Part shown: piece by piece, positions 39,116 through 49,811 of the stretch
Layout: each line of letters opens with the position of its first letter
How positions within the stretch are numbered: position 1 is the stretch's first letter
Assembly (NCBI RefSeq): GCF_030315915.2
Contig: NZ_CP135990.1
Location: 2,418,001 to 2,482,000, forward strand
Source: Providencia zhijiangensis
GTDB taxonomy: Bacteria; Pseudomonadota; Gammaproteobacteria; Enterobacterales; Enterobacteriaceae
Direction: 5' to 3'
Length of the DNA stretch: 64,000 nucleotides
Position numbers and translations under genes: made by a program
The notes under the pieces: generated by a model
Told to the model about the DNA's origin: nothing
The model's database searches: none
The model's input: the letters and a program-made list of their open reading frames with translations, nothing else

Positions 39116-40012
39116 TTATAGGGATAATAATCTTTCAATTGATGGCGCGTAGTAATAGCTGCCAGAAACGGCTTTAGTCATGCGCAGCAGGTCATCATAT
39201 TTACCATCAGTTTCACCAAACATGCTCAGTAATTGCTGTTCAATATTATGGATCGTTGCGCAGTAGGCAATAAAGAACAAACCGTGTTTACCGCTTGCCG
39301 TGCCGTATGGCAAGCTATGGCGCATAACAGAGAGTTCTTCCCCTTCTTCTTCAATCACTACGCGAGAAACGTGAGAAGTTTTATTACGTGCATCTTCGTC
39401 TAATTCAACGCTATCGTGTTTAGTACGACCAATCATTTTCTCTTGTTCATGTTCAGAGAAACGAGACCATTTTTTTAGGTCATGCTCATAGCGCTGTACC
39501 ATGACATAGCTGCCACCAATGTCATCGCCTTGATTAATCAACGTCACTTCAGCAATTTCTTCGCCTTGAGGGTTTTCTGTACCATCAATGAAACCGCTTA
39601 AATCTCTATCTTCAACCCAACGGAAACCATGAATTTCTTCAACCACTTCAATGGATGAACCAAATGCTTTTAGCGCGGCTTGCGCCAGAGAAAAGTTAAT
39701 GTCATGACGTAATGACTGAATATGAATAAACATATCGCGCTGAGTTGCCGGCGCTAGCCCTTTGCCGAGCGTACGAAATGGCTTTAATTCTGGTGAAACG
39801 GCGGAGTGTCCGAGCTGCTTCCAAACATCTGAACCAAATGCAATCACGGCACCAAGACGATCATCAGGGAATTTTGCTTGTAGTTTGGTTAATTCATCAA
39901 CAAAAATCTTGCACCCTGATTTCACCTCTTCGAGCGATCCGGTCACCATGGCTTCAATAAAAATACCAAAACGACTATGTTCCTTCAAAATACCACTTTG
40001 GGAATGAGACAT
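39116..40012 (-). CDS. yfeX: Dye-decolorising (DyP-type) haem peroxidase YfeX
   Basis: A 298-residue DyP-type peroxidase (E. coli YfeX 299). The family motif GXXDG appears as GFIDGTENP (about 142-150) with the catalytic Asp; the haem-ligand His lies further on near residue 215 in the SHVSR region. E. coli YfeX oxidises porphyrinogens and was once proposed to remove iron from haem. The ATG at 40012 (MSHSQSGIL) fits E. coli; an upstream ATG at 40045 would add eleven residues. Confidence 0.95.
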   Translation of the reverse strand: MSHSQSGILKEHSRFGIFIEAMVTGSLEEVKSGCKIFVDELTKLQAKFPDDRLGAVIAFGSDVWKQLGHSAVSPELKPFRTLGKGLAPATQRDMFIHIQSLRHDINFSLAQAALKAFGSSIEVVEEIHGFRWVEDRDLSGFIDGTENPQGEEIAEVTLINQGDDIGGSYVMVQRYEHDLKKWSRFSEHEQEKMIGRTKHDSVELDEDARNKTSHVSRVVIEEEGEELSVMRHSLPYGTASGKHGLFFIAYCATIHNIEQQLLSMFGETDGKYDDLLRMTKAVSGSYYYAPSIERLLSL

Positions 40013-40182
40013 GCATAAACCCCTTAGAATGAATAAATTACACAAACCTATACTTTAAATTAGTTTATCGCATTAATAATGATTTTCACCTTGTTTTAAC
40101 GCAAGAGTTGGTCAGTCTAGACAATATCAGAAGGGTCTGACGAGAGAAAAGGATAAATAGGAATATTATCAGTAGATTAGAA

Positions 40183-40219
40183 CCGTAAGTTATTGCCTAT
40201 TAAATCGAATAACTTACGG
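40183..40219 (-). terminator. yfeY terminator hairpin
   Basis: Perfect 12-bp arms CCGTAAGTTATT and AATAACTTACGG around a 13-base loop, 29 bases past the yfeY stop. On the minus strand it is followed by TTCTAATC. Confidence 0.6.
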
Positions 40220-40247
40220 CCTTTCGTCCAAAATCTTAGCTAAGAAC

Positions 40248-40832
40248 TTATTTATGCCAAATAATTTGCGACACTTTCCATGTTTTCAACACTTCATCCG
40301 CAGGCATTAAATTCTCTGGACCTTGCCATTTCCCGCTAAATTTATAAACCACTTTGCTACTTTGCGGTGCAACACACAGTACCGTCGGCACATTATCAAC
40401 CGCTTCCCCTAAGGAGCATGAGCCGTAAGCCTTCTGGTAAATGTCACTAAACTCAGTACCAATTTGGGTATCCCATTCAGTGAGCATATCAGGATCATTC
40501 ACGACAATACGAGATACCGTGCCTTTTTCAGGGCCAAAGACTTCGACTTCAACGTCTAAATCTTTCATAGCTTGAAACACAGAAACCATTTCACCATTTT
40601 CAAGCTGCATACCACCACGTACTACATAGCGGTCATCCAGTTGATTGTTAATCACATCACGATCCATTGGGGTCAAACTTGTGATTGCCCCCACGCCGGC
40701 TTCTGAAATCATCAGAGGGCTATGAAACCATGTGGATGGTGAGAATAGGCTTTTACCAGCACAACCCGATAGCATCACCGCGCCACCGAGTAGAGAAACT
40801 TTAAATAAGGTTACGAATGCGTTTTGGGACAT
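40248..40832 (-). CDS. yfeY: RpoE-regulated lipoprotein YfeY
   Basis: A 194-residue lipoprotein. The N terminus (VSLLGGAVMLSGCAG, about 12-26) has a lipobox with Cys24. The mature region starts with KSLFSPSTWFHSPLMISE and matches the YfeY family, whose E. coli member belongs to the sigma-E envelope stress regulon; no convincing sigma-E promoter could be placed upstream. Function is unknown. It lies between yfeX and ypeA as in E. coli. Confidence 0.9.
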   Translation of the reverse strand: MSQNAFVTLFKVSLLGGAVMLSGCAGKSLFSPSTWFHSPLMISEAGVGAITSLTPMDRDVINNQLDDRYVVRGGMQLENGEMVSVFQAMKDLDVEVEVFGPEKGTVSRIVVNDPDMLTEWDTQIGTEFSDIYQKAYGSCSLGEAVDNVPTVLCVAPQSSKVVYKFSGKWQGPENLMPADEVLKTWKVSQIIWHK

Positions 40833-40933
40833 ATCATCCTCTTTAGCGGGTCATATAATGCATACTGAGACCGTTCATTTCATAAAAGATTCACGCTATT
40901 TGCTAAACCTTCAAGAAAATAATCACTGGCAGT

Positions 40934-41365
40934 TTAGAAATCCACTTCGTGAGTCAATCTTTTCGAATAGATCAAACGCTCAGCTTGCTCTTCTTCATAT
41001 AACATTTTTTCAAACATGCAGATTGCCGAGTCAGACTCTTCGCTGACCAACAATTCAATTCTGCCACAACCACGGGCTATCAATTTTTTCTCTAAACGAC
41101 TCACTAACGCATTAGCAATACCGCGCCCGCGAAATTCAGGATGAACGGCTAAATACACAGCGGTACCACGAATTCCATCGTAGCCCCCCATAATGGTTCC
41201 GACCACTTCACCCGATACCTCGGCGACAAGGAAAAGATCGGCGCCGCATTGTAGTTTACGTTCAATATCTAATTCAGGATCACCTGAAATTTCATTCAAT
41301 TGGCAACGTTCCCACAATGTAAGCACTTCTTCATAATCATTTTGGCGAAATATGCGTATTTCCAT
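40934..41365 (-). CDS. ypeA: GNAT acetyltransferase YpeA
   Basis: A 143-residue GNAT-fold acetyltransferase close to E. coli YpeA (141). The acetyl-CoA binding motif is [26 protein letters not shown] (about 76-101, in two parts). The start [14 protein letters not shown] matches E. coli and is preferred over an opening at 41431. The substrate is not known. Divergent from hemF. Confidence 0.93.
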   Translation of the reverse strand: MEIRIFRQNDYEEVLTLWERCQLNEISGDPELDIERKLQCGADLFLVAEVSGEVVGTIMGGYDGIRGTAVYLAVHPEFRGRGIANALVSRLEKKLIARGCGRIELLVSEESDSAICMFEKMLYEEEQAERLIYSKRLTHEVDF

Positions 41366-41501
41366 CATCTTGTCCGTTTGAGCTAAACTGTCTGCCATTA
41401 TCACTGCTTTTGATACACAATCAATAATCAATATGCCTTTTTTACCTCAACGGGGTATACTTTACCCAATTTATTTCTCCCGACGGTTTTATTAAAAAAC
41501 A

Positions 41502-42425
41502 ATGAATTACCCAGATATTGAACGCGTAAAAGCCTATTTGCAAAGCTTGCAAGATACCATCTGCCAAAAAATCACAGAATTAGATGGCAAAGAAACCTTC
41601 CTTGAACAAACTTGGGAACGCACTGAAGGTGGCGGTGGACGCAGCCGAGTCTTAACCCAAGGCGCACTTTTTGAACAAGCCGGCGTGAATTTTTCACATA
41701 TTAAAGGTGAAAAAATGCCCGCTTCAGCGACAGCACATCGCCCGGAATTAGCAGGACGTAGCTACCAAGCCATGGGCGTTTCATTAGTTATCCACCCTCT
41801 CAACCCTTATATACCGACTACACATGCCAATGTGCGCTTTTTCATTGCTGAAAAAGAAGGTGCCGATCCTGTATGGTGGTTTGGTGGTGGTTTCGATTTA
41901 ACCCCCTATTATGGATTTGAAGAGGATGCAGTCCATTGGCATACCGTCGCCAATGAACTTTGCACCCCTTATGGAACAGAGGTTTACCCTAAATTCAAGC
42001 AGTGGTGCGATGACTATTTCTTCTTAAAACATCGCAATGAGCCCCGTGGCATCGGCGGATTATTCTACGATGACCTCAACCAATGGGACTTTGAGTCTTG
42101 CTTTGCATTCACTCAAGATGTCGGCAATGGCTTTTTACAAGCCTATGTACCGATTGTCGAAAAACGTCGAGAGATCCCATGGGGTGAACGAGAACGCCAA
42201 TTCCAGCTTTATCGTCGTGGACGCTATGTGGAATTTAACCTTGTCTGGGATAGAGGCACACTATTTGGCTTGCAAAGTGGTGGGCGCACAGAGTCCATCT
42301 TGATGTCTATGCCACCATTAGTACGTTGGGAATATGACTATCACCCAGAAGCGGGTAGCCCAGAAGCTAAGCTGTATACCGATTTTTTGATCACCGGTAA
42401 AGATTGGCTCACACACAATAAATAA
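41502..42425 (+). CDS. hemF: Oxygen-dependent coproporphyrinogen III oxidase
   Basis: A 307-residue enzyme (E. coli HemF 299) that decarboxylates coproporphyrinogen III to protoporphyrinogen IX with O2 in haem synthesis. Conserved segments are GGGGRSRV (about 45-52), FFIAEKEG...[15 protein letters not shown] (about 110-143, in parts) and [32 protein letters not shown] near the C terminus, in parts. Cytoplasmic homodimer. The E. coli neighbour amiA is absent. Confidence 0.98.
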   Translation: MNYPDIERVKAYLQSLQDTICQKITELDGKETFLEQTWERTEGGGGRSRVLTQGALFEQAGVNFSHIKGEKMPASATAHRPELAGRSYQAMGVSLVIHPLNPYIPTTHANVRFFIAEKEGADPVWWFGGGFDLTPYYGFEEDAVHWHTVANELCTPYGTEVYPKFKQWCDDYFFLKHRNEPRGIGGLFYDDLNQWDFESCFAFTQDVGNGFLQAYVPIVEKRREIPWGERERQFQLYRRGRYVEFNLVWDRGTLFGLQSGGRTESILMSMPPLVRWEYDYHPEAGSPEAKLYTDFLITGKDWLTHNK

Positions 42426-42574
42426 TACAAACTTTTGTAATTAATCAGATTTCTATCTGCTGATTTTCATAATAAAAATTAGCAGATATTGATTTAATTG
42501 CTTAATTATCATGTAGTTACAATAAAATCACAACCGTTTATGATTCCATTTCGTCAAACAAAATGGAGTTATAA

Positions 42575-43705
42575 ATGAATCAGATACTTGGTCGTTCACT
42601 ATTATCACCTAGCTTAATCTCTCACTTCTATCAAGAAAGCCAATGCAATGATTTGAAATCAACCCTATTTCATATCAATGATATTATGAGCCGCACTTAC
42701 ACTGAGGAAGATGCGAGCTATCAACGTCAATTATTGGCTAACGCTTGTAATATCACTGGTGGTACCTACAACCGAGTGATCCGTGATGCTCAACAACGTG
42801 TAGAAAATTACACTCACAACCACTCCAGCTTACCTATTTGCCGTCGCGAAGAAATGCCTGCTGATGAGCATATGGCACATAATGATTTCGCCGTTATTAT
42901 GCGAGAAGAGGATAAGGTGGCGCCGACTGTACCGGCACATCGCGTGTTCGCAGCTATTGGACTGATCCGTTCATTCCTCAAGGAGAAACTCAATATTGAC
43001 CAAATGTTTGGTTGTGATGCTGATATCAATGCGGTTATCCATTATGACAAAAACTACTCCAATGCATTTTGGAATTCTCAAGCTATTTTCTTTGGGGATG
43101 GTGATGGAACTGTTTTTGGCCCGTTCTACAACGATATTGACATAATCGCTCATGAACTTGCTCATGGATACATTAGTTCACAAGCTGATTTTGACTATGT
43201 CGATCAATCTGGTGCGTTAAATGAATCGGTGGCTGACGTTTTAGGCATCATGGCGAAACAATATGTTCTAAAACAAACTGCGACACAATCTAACTGGTTG
43301 CTGGGTGAGAATTTATTCATTGATAAGAGAAAGGGGCCCGCATTACGCTCAATGAAAGAGCCTGGTACCGCTTACTATTTCACTAAATCAAATAATGACC
43401 CACAAGTGGGACATATGGACCAATATCGCGATTTACCTCGCTATGTTGATAATGGTGGTGTGCATATTAACTCAGGTATTCCAAACAAAGCCTTCTATTT
43501 GCTGGCAACAAAATTAGGTGGCTATTCGTGGGAAATAGCAGGGAAAATCTGGGTTGCAGCGGTATCGGATCCAAGCGTCTCGAATACTGCGACATTTATT
43601 GAATTTGCACAAGCAACAATTCGTTCAGCGAAAAAACTGTTTGGTGATCAAATTGAATTGGCAACACGCCAAAGCTGGCTAGATGTTGGGCTACAAGTTC
43701 AATAA
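42575..43705 (+). CDS. M4 family (thermolysin/protealysin-like) zinc metalloprotease
   Basis: A 376-residue neutral metalloprotease. Zinc ligands are His193 and His197 in HELAH (with Glu194 catalytic) and Glu217 in GALNESVADVLG; the proton-donor His is in GGVHINSGIPNKA (about 293-305). There is no signal peptide; a short propeptide of roughly 50-60 residues likely precedes the mature enzyme. This architecture is that of protealysin and Photorhabdus PrtS rather than secreted thermolysin with its long FTP propeptide. HELAH differs from the usual HELTH by Thr to Ala. It is inserted between hemF and rluF, preceded by GGAG, with no inhibitor gene following. Confidence 0.92.
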   Translation: MNQILGRSLLSPSLISHFYQESQCNDLKSTLFHINDIMSRTYTEEDASYQRQLLANACNITGGTYNRVIRDAQQRVENYTHNHSSLPICRREEMPADEHMAHNDFAVIMREEDKVAPTVPAHRVFAAIGLIRSFLKEKLNIDQMFGCDADINAVIHYDKNYSNAFWNSQAIFFGDGDGTVFGPFYNDIDIIAHELAHGYISSQADFDYVDQSGALNESVADVLGIMAKQYVLKQTATQSNWLLGENLFIDKRKGPALRSMKEPGTAYYFTKSNNDPQVGHMDQYRDLPRYVDNGGVHINSGIPNKAFYLLATKLGGYSWEIAGKIWVAAVSDPSVSNTATFIEFAQATIRSAKKLFGDQIELATRQSWLDVGLQVQ

Positions 43706-43878
43706 AAATGAAGTGCAATTTGTGATTTTTACACCATTGTCGGCCCACAGAGAGGCTGACTTTTATCTAACCCGTTGATCTAAAATCATAATAAAAAAGG
43801 CCAAGTACACTCGAGTTTTTGGTAACTCATCCTCAGCCTTTTCTCACTTCAATATCTTTTATTTCGTCATTTACCCAA

Positions 43879-44757
43879 TTAACGTTTTTTCTTTTTACGT
43901 CCTGGCTGGGTAAATTTCTTTTTCGGCGGTTCCGCATTTGCTTTCGGCTTTTGTCTGCCCGCGCCTTGTTTTCCCGTTGTTTTCCCGCTACCGCTACGTG
44001 CTTGAGGCTTCGCCGCTTTTTTAGGTTTAACATCGGACTCTGATTTTTCAATCAAATTAAACAGCTCGATAAGCTCATCATCGGTTAAGTCGCGCCACTC
44101 GCCCACAGGAATGCCCGTGAGCCTCACATTCATGATCCGCACGCGTTCTAATTTCGTGACTTCGTAACCAAAATGTTCAGTCATACGACGAATTTGACGG
44201 TTTAAACCTTGAACCAGTGTAATACGGAAAACAAACGGCGCCTCTTTTTTGACTTTACATTTCTTCGTCATGGTACCGAGAATTGGCACTCCCGCGCCCA
44301 TGCCACGAATGAATTCATCGGTCACTGGCTTATTGACTGTGACGATATACTCTTTTTCGTGATCATTACCTGCACGTAAGATTTTATTCACTAAGTCGCC
44401 GTGGTTCGTCAGGAAGATCAAACCTTGGGAATCTTTATCTAAACGACCGATTGGGAAAATACGGGTACTGTGATTCACATAGTCCACAATATTATCTTTT
44501 TCGCCACTTTCGGTGGTACTGACAATCCCAACAGGTTTGTTCAACGCTATCAAGACTAAATCTTCTTCGTTGCGTGGCTCAATTAACTGCCCATTGACCT
44601 TCACCACGTCTCCAGCAGAAACTTGGTCGCCAATGCCTGCGCGTTTACCGTTAATGAACACATTGCCTTGCTCGATATAACGATCAGCCTCACGTCTAGA
44701 GCAGATACCGCTCTCACTAATGTATTTATTCAGGCGTGTGGTTGAATTGATTTCCAT
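43879..44757 (-). CDS. rluF: 23S rRNA pseudouridine synthase RluF
   Basis: A 292-residue pseudouridine synthase of the RsuA/RluF branch, which modifies U2604 of 23S rRNA in E. coli. The S4 RNA-binding domain is residues 6-60 ([20 protein letters not shown]) and the catalytic Asp107 is in [20 protein letters not shown] follows near residue 195. The last about 50 residues are Lys/Gly/Arg-rich ([25 protein letters not shown]), a disordered basic tail typical of this subfamily. Confidence 0.95.
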   Translation of the reverse strand: MEINSTTRLNKYISESGICSRREADRYIEQGNVFINGKRAGIGDQVSAGDVVKVNGQLIEPRNEEDLVLIALNKPVGIVSTTESGEKDNIVDYVNHSTRIFPIGRLDKDSQGLIFLTNHGDLVNKILRAGNDHEKEYIVTVNKPVTDEFIRGMGAGVPILGTMTKKCKVKKEAPFVFRITLVQGLNRQIRRMTEHFGYEVTKLERVRIMNVRLTGIPVGEWRDLTDDELIELFNLIEKSESDVKPKKAAKPQARSGSGKTTGKQGAGRQKPKANAEPPKKKFTQPGRKKKKR

Positions 44758-44820
44758 GGTTTTCCTCAGTCATTAAAACAACTTAAATTTTAGGGCTGTG
44801 GCGAGCTAACAAATAATAGT

Positions 44821-44855
44821 AAAAAGCCGTAACAACCTAATCGGGTTACGGCTTT
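44821..44855 (-). terminator. der terminator
   Basis: Arms AAAGCCGTAAC and GTTACGGCTTT around an 11-base loop, with TTTTT following on the minus strand. It lies 30 bases past the der stop. Confidence 0.85.
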
Positions 44856-44884
44856 AGTCTGTTTATCGCGCTAACAGTTGGCGA

Positions 44885-46363
44885 TTAACGTTTTTTCAAG
44901 TGCTGCATCAGACGTTTACGTTTACGTAACTGGGTTGGCGTCAGTTTATTTTTCTTATCTGCATATGGGTTTTCACCCTCTTTAAACAGAATACGAATTG
45001 GCGTTCCCATTACATTTAATGAACGACGGAAATAGTTCATTAAATAACGTTTATAGCTATCTGGTAAATCAGAAACTTGGTTACCGTGGATCACAACGAT
45101 TGGTGGGTTATGCCCCCCCGCGTGTGCATATTTCATCTTCACACGGCGACCACGGATCAATGGTGGCTGATGTTCATCTTCCGCCATTTTCATAATACGT
45201 GTTAACAGTGCAGTACCAACACGACGAGTCGCTGATTCATACGCTTCTTGCACAGATTCAAACAAGTTACCCACTCCGCTACCATGTAGCGCAGAGATAA
45301 AGTGAATACGGGCAAAATCTACAAAGCCAAGACGCAGTTCCAGCATATCTTTGACATGCTCGCGATCTTCCGGCTTCATGCCATCCCATTTATTCACTGC
45401 AATAACTAATGAACGGCCTGCGTTCAAAATGAATCCTAGTAACGATAAATCTTGGTCAGAGATACCTTCGCGAGCATCGATAACCAGTAAGACGACGTTA
45501 GCATCTTCGATTGCTTGTAGAGTTTTGATCACTGAGAATTTTTCTACAGTTTCAGTCACTTTACCGCGCTTACGCACCCCAGCGGTATCGATGAGAATAT
45601 ATTCACGCTCATCACGCTCCATTGGGATATAAATACTGTCACGGGTGGTGCCCGGCATATCAAAGACGACCACGCGGTCTTCACCGAGAATACGGTTAGT
45701 CAGGGTGGATTTGCCCACATTTGGGCGCCCTACGATAGCCAGTTTGATAGGTAACGTGCTTGGGTCGAAATCATCTTCTTCGTCTTCTGAGAACTCACCT
45801 TCCGCTTCCATCTCAGCCCAGTAGGCCGCGTTAGCCTCTTCATCAGTGAGCTCGACTTCTTCGTCTTCAACCTCAATAAAAGGTTTTAAAGAGTGCTCAA
45901 TTAACTGAGTGACACCGCGACCATGAGAAGCAGCAATAGGATAAATTTCCCCAAGACCCAGTGAATAGAAATCACCAACAACAATATTGGCATCAATACC
46001 ATCAGTTTTGTTGGCAACTAAATACGTTTTTTTCTTGCGGCTACGTAAGTGCTTAGCGATGCCTTCATCAGCGGGCATTAAACCTGCTCTTGCATCTACC
46101 ATGAAGAGAACAACGTCCGCTTCCTCAATCGCTTGAAGCGACTGAGCCGCCATATGGGTTTCTACGCCCTCTTCTGTACCATCGATACCACCAGTGTCGA
46201 TAATAATAAATTCGTGCCCTTCAACTTCTGCACGACCATATTTACGATCACGGGTCAGACCGGGAAAGTCCGCTACAAGTGCGTCACGGGTACGGGTTAA
46301 TCGGTTAAATAACGTGGATTTTCCTACGTTTGGACGCCCAACCAGCGCTACGACGGGTATCAT
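44885..46363 (-). CDS. der: Ribosome-associated GTPase Der (EngA)
   Basis: A 492-residue essential GTPase with two tandem G domains that assists 50S subunit assembly. G1 motifs are GRPNVGKST at residues 9-17 and again near 212-220; NKTD and NKWD are the two G4 motifs. An acidic linker ([26 protein letters not shown], about 165-205) joins the domains. The C-terminal KH-like domain ends in [18 protein letters not shown]. Last gene of hisS-yfgM-bamB-der. Confidence 0.98.
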   Translation of the reverse strand: MIPVVALVGRPNVGKSTLFNRLTRTRDALVADFPGLTRDRKYGRAEVEGHEFIIIDTGGIDGTEEGVETHMAAQSLQAIEEADVVLFMVDARAGLMPADEGIAKHLRSRKKKTYLVANKTDGIDANIVVGDFYSLGLGEIYPIAASHGRGVTQLIEHSLKPFIEVEDEEVELTDEEANAAYWAEMEAEGEFSEDEEDDFDPSTLPIKLAIVGRPNVGKSTLTNRILGEDRVVVFDMPGTTRDSIYIPMERDEREYILIDTAGVRKRGKVTETVEKFSVIKTLQAIEDANVVLLVIDAREGISDQDLSLLGFILNAGRSLVIAVNKWDGMKPEDREHVKDMLELRLGFVDFARIHFISALHGSGVGNLFESVQEAYESATRRVGTALLTRIMKMAEDEHQPPLIRGRRVKMKYAHAGGHNPPIVVIHGNQVSDLPDSYKRYLMNYFRRSLNVMGTPIRILFKEGENPYADKKNKLTPTQLRKRKRLMQHLKKR

Positions 46364-46421
46364 TCTTCAGTGCCTCACAACTTTAATTAACTAATAGAAT
46401 TCTGAGGCTAAACTCAGAAAA

Positions 46422-46458
46422 CAAAAAAACGAAACGGCCCCTGTATTCAGGAACCGTT
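46422..46458 (-). terminator. Terminator or attenuator between bamB and der
   Basis: Outer AAACGG/CCGTTT and inner CCTG/CAGG stems (46432-46458), followed on the minus strand by seven T (plus-strand A-run at 46422-46429). It may lower der expression relative to bamB. Confidence 0.7.
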
Positions 46459-46492
46459 TATTTTATCGATAAATTGTCTGCTTGTCAGAAAA

Positions 46493-47665
46493 TTAACGTG
46501 TTAACAGGTAAACTGTTCCGTTTCTTGTCTGAACCATCAGTTTATCACTCGCAATCACTGGGCGACTGTGGATCCCTGAACTGTTCAATTTATTTTGAGC
46601 CACAAAGCCACCTGTGCTGGTATCTAACCAGTGCAGATAACCTTCTTTGTCACCTACAACAATATAGCCGTTATAGACTTCTGGTGCAGATAATCCACGG
46701 TTCAGTAACTGATCTTGAGTCCATAATGTCACTCCGTCACTCTTACGAACAGCTAGCACACGGTCCGTTTGGTCAACTAAATACAGGGTATCGCCCGATA
46801 GCACCATATCATTGATGGAGCCTAAATCACGCTTCCATAACATTTGACCAGAACGCATGTCCAGCGCCGCTAATGTGCCGTTATACGCAATCGCGTACAC
46901 TTTGCCATCATCAATCACAGGCGTCATATCCACATCGTTCAGACGACCAATTTCTGTTGAACTGGTGACTAAAGAGATGCGTTGTTGCCAAATCAATTGA
47001 CCTTGAGATAGCAGGACTGCACTCACTCGACCGTTATCACCACCAACGATAGCCGCTCCGAATGCAACCGCAGGCGCAGACTCACCGCGTAATGACAGTG
47101 ATGGCGTATCCATATTCACTGTCCACTTAATCGCGCCTGTCGCTGTATCTAGTGCTTGTAATTGACCATTGCTCGTGTGGATAACCACCATGTCGCCACT
47201 CACGACAGGCTTGGACAAGGCTTCGCCTGCCACTTCCACATCCCACAATACTTCACCATTTTCTTTATTTAGCGCAATAACTGTACCACGCTCAGTACCG
47301 ATGAAAATTTTGTCATCAGAAATGGTCAAGCCACCAGACAGTAACGCAGATAAATTGGCAGAAAGAAAACCAGTACGTTTTGATAAATCGACAGACCACA
47401 GTTCTTTACCGCTATCAAGTTCTAGCGCTTTAACTAAGCCTTTACGATCTGCAGCGTAAATTGCTGAACCATCCCACACAGGAGAAAGTTCAGAATAGAA
47501 CTGCTCAACACCATTACCGACGGATTTATCCCAAACAATAGAAGGTGTAAATTGATTCTCAACCTGTGGTAATGGCGCCATCACAATAGAATCAGTTTCG
47601 CTGGAACAACCGGCAAGTAAAGCTGAAGCAACCAGGCCTACCAAAAGAGTTTTGCGCAACTGCAT
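46493..47665 (-). CDS. bamB: Outer membrane assembly lipoprotein BamB
   Basis: A 390-residue lipoprotein of the BAM complex that inserts beta-barrel proteins in the outer membrane. The signal peptide ends in the lipobox LLAGC with Cys20. The rest is an eight-bladed PQQ-type beta-propeller with repeated blade motifs such as GKELWSVDL, GEVLWDVEV, GAIKWTVNM and GQMLWKRDL. It follows yfgM by 21 bases. Confidence 0.97.
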   Translation of the reverse strand: MQLRKTLLVGLVASALLAGCSSETDSIVMAPLPQVENQFTPSIVWDKSVGNGVEQFYSELSPVWDGSAIYAADRKGLVKALELDSGKELWSVDLSKRTGFLSANLSALLSGGLTISDDKIFIGTERGTVIALNKENGEVLWDVEVAGEALSKPVVSGDMVVIHTSNGQLQALDTATGAIKWTVNMDTPSLSLRGESAPAVAFGAAIVGGDNGRVSAVLLSQGQLIWQQRISLVTSSTEIGRLNDVDMTPVIDDGKVYAIAYNGTLAALDMRSGQMLWKRDLGSINDMVLSGDTLYLVDQTDRVLAVRKSDGVTLWTQDQLLNRGLSAPEVYNGYIVVGDKEGYLHWLDTSTGGFVAQNKLNSSGIHSRPVIASDKLMVQTRNGTVYLLTR

Positions 47666-47686
47666 AGTGTGTCGTTTCCTTTCTTC

Positions 47687-48310
47687 TTATGAATTAGATA
47701 CGTTGTTCAATTTCAGAGTCAAAATACCTCTGAGTGATTGAGAACCTTCACTTTCTAACCCCTGAGTGTATGCAGCTTTAGCGCCGGATTTATCACCCTT
47801 ATGGAGTAAAGCATCCCCACGGACATCCTGTGCCGTAGCTTGCCATGACTTACCTTGGATCTTAGCAACAGAGGCGATTGCCGCATCCGCATTACCGAGT
47901 GCAAGTTGGATACGCGCTAAACGCAGGTTAATCACATCTTGCAAATCAACGGTTTTTGCTTTCGCTAATGCGTCAGTCAGTGCTTTCTCAGCACCTGCTA
48001 AATCGCCTTTATCAGCAAAAACTTGCGCCAGTTCCAGCCCAGTCATTGAACTGTAAACGTCGTTAGTTTCTGCTGCAAATTTTTGTGCAGCTTGAATACC
48101 TTCCGCTGAACCTGAGCGTAACTGAGTATTGACGGCTTCGTATTTTGCTGCACTTTCTTGCAACACATTCGACTTGTGTGATTGCCAATAGTTCCAACCA
48201 AACACACCACCGACACCAATAACCAGTCCAACCACTAAAGCAACGCCGTTGTTAGCGAAAAAACGTTTGATCGCTTCAACTTGATCTTGTTCGTTTGTAT
48301 AGACTTCCAC
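47687..48310 (-). CDS. yfgM: YfgM, ancillary SecYEG-associated protein
   Basis: A 207-residue inner-membrane protein (E. coli YfgM 206). One membrane segment (residues 23-44, GVALVVGLVIGVGGVFGWNYW) leads to a periplasmic TPR-like domain. E. coli YfgM associates with PpiD and SecYEG and helps trafficking to the outer membrane. It starts at a GTG with GGAGAGA upstream, matching the E. coli N terminus. Ten bases after hisS, with bamB downstream: a conserved operon. Confidence 0.95.
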   Translation of the reverse strand: MEVYTNEQDQVEAIKRFFANNGVALVVGLVIGVGGVFGWNYWQSHKSNVLQESAAKYEAVNTQLRSGSAEGIQAAQKFAAETNDVYSSMTGLELAQVFADKGDLAGAEKALTDALAKAKTVDLQDVINLRLARIQLALGNADAAIASVAKIQGKSWQATAQDVRGDALLHKGDKSGAKAAYTQGLESEGSQSLRGILTLKLNNVSNS

Positions 48311-48320
48311 TTGTCTCTCC

Positions 48321-49598
48321 TTAACCTAACAGCGTGGCGATACGCGATGCCATTAGTTGCTGTGAAATAGTTTCTTGCTCACCAGTACGTAAATCTTTCA
48401 ACGTCACTTGGCTATTATTGATTTCGTCCTCGCCTAAGATCAGAGCAATTTTTGCCCCTTGCTTATCGGCACGCGCGAGCTGTTTCTTAAAGTTACCGCC
48501 GCCGTGGTTAGTCATTAAACGCAGAGTTGGCAGTTCATCACGCACTTTTTCTGCAACTAACAATGCAGCTTGTTGGCTGTTTTCACCAAAAGAAGCCAGA
48601 TACACATCAGCAACGGAGGTATTTGCGGTGAACTCTGGGTTCACTTCTTGAACCAGCAGAACCATACGCTCCATACCCATTGCAAAGCCAACTGCAGGTG
48701 TTGCACGACCGCCCAATTGTTCTACCAGACCATCATAACGACCACCCGCACAGACCGTACCTTGAGAACCTAGCGCAGTTGTCACCCACTCAAATACAGT
48801 GCGGTTATAATAGTCTAAACCACGCACTAAGCGTTGGTTAACGCGGTACTTAATGCCCGCGTTATCTAATAATGTGCACAGACCATCAAAGTGTTCGCGA
48901 GATTCCGCATCCAGATAGTCAAACAGCGCTGGCGCATCATTTAATAATGCTTGAACATCTTGGTTTTTAGAATCCAGTACGCGCAGAGGATTGCTATACA
49001 TACGACGTTTGCAATCTTCATCCAGCTTATCTTTGTGCTGCTCAAGGAAAGCGACCAGCGCATCACGATAATTTGCACGCGCGTCTAGTGAACCAATTGA
49101 GTTGAGCTCCAGCGTGACATGCTCGCTGATCCCAAGCGCACGCCACCAGCGCGCGGTCATTAAGATCACTTCCGCATCAATGTCAGGGCCAGCCAGACCA
49201 AAAACTTCAGCACCTAGCTGATGGAATTGGCGATAACGGCCTTTCTGTGGGCGCTCATAACGGAACATTGGCCCTAAATACCATAAGCGCTGTTCCTGAT
49301 TGTACAGCAAACCATGCTCAATACCGGCACGGACGCAACCTGCGGTATTTTCTGGGCGCAGTGTGAGGCTCTCTTCATTACGGTCGTTGAAGGTATACAT
49401 CTCTTTTTCAACAACGTCAGTCACTTCACCAATCGCCCGTTTAAATAACGGGGTCTGCTCTACAATCGGGGTACGAATTTCGCTAAAACCATAACCCTGT
49501 AAAATATTTTTCAATGTTGCTTCGATTTTTTGCCACACTCGAGTATCTGCTGGCAAGTAGTCATTCATGCCTCGGATGGCTTGGATATTTTTTCCCAC
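48321..49598 (-). CDS. hisS: Histidyl-tRNA synthetase
   Basis: A 425-residue class II synthetase (E. coli 424). It starts at GTG ([16 protein letters not shown]). Motif 2 reads [13 protein letters not shown] (about 85-97), where the Gly of the usual PEGTA is Asn; the histidine-binding motifs [14 protein letters not shown] (about 258-271) and CAGGRYDGL (about 284-292) are intact. The C-terminal anticodon domain ends the protein. It appears functional because all other motifs are conserved. Confidence 0.97.
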   Translation of the reverse strand: MGKNIQAIRGMNDYLPADTRVWQKIEATLKNILQGYGFSEIRTPIVEQTPLFKRAIGEVTDVVEKEMYTFNDRNEESLTLRPENTAGCVRAGIEHGLLYNQEQRLWYLGPMFRYERPQKGRYRQFHQLGAEVFGLAGPDIDAEVILMTARWWRALGISEHVTLELNSIGSLDARANYRDALVAFLEQHKDKLDEDCKRRMYSNPLRVLDSKNQDVQALLNDAPALFDYLDAESREHFDGLCTLLDNAGIKYRVNQRLVRGLDYYNRTVFEWVTTALGSQGTVCAGGRYDGLVEQLGGRATPAVGFAMGMERMVLLVQEVNPEFTANTSVADVYLASFGENSQQAALLVAEKVRDELPTLRLMTNHGGGNFKKQLARADKQGAKIALILGEDEINNSQVTLKDLRTGEQETISQQLMASRIATLLG

Positions 49599-49773
49599 TT
49601 TATTTCTCTATTTTCAGAATTACATAAGGTCGATTATAAGAGCGAAATGTCATCAGGTTCAATCAACAAACTACAAATCCACAGTGGAATCGGGAATTAT
49701 CTGTTGATTTTGGTCGCTATGGCGTAATTTTAAGAAAAAATGACCGCGATTAACACTGCTAATCACGGTGATA

Positions 49774-49804
49774 AATAAAAAACTGACTCATGATGAGCCA
49801 GTTT
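49774..49804 (-). terminator. ispG terminator
   Basis: Arms AAACTG(A)CTCAT and ATGAG(C)CAGTTT (49780-49804), followed on the minus strand by TTTTTTATTTA. A second, imperfect hairpin ACCGCGATTA...TAATCACGGT (49742-49768) lies just beyond. Confidence 0.8.
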
Positions 49805-49811
49805 CTAAATA

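Noticed and set aside
40058-40095. Possible Fur box before yfeX (AATAATGATTTTCA)
   Set aside because: Only about half of the 19-base consensus matches, in AT-rich sequence; not strong enough to report as a site.
40840-40930. Possible sigma-E promoter upstream of yfeY
   Set aside because: A GAAC element is present but no TCTRA-like -10 lies at the right distance.
43819-44051. Short open frames overlapping the rluF 3' end
   Set aside because: They reflect the Lys/Arg-rich, low-complexity tail of RluF read in other frames.
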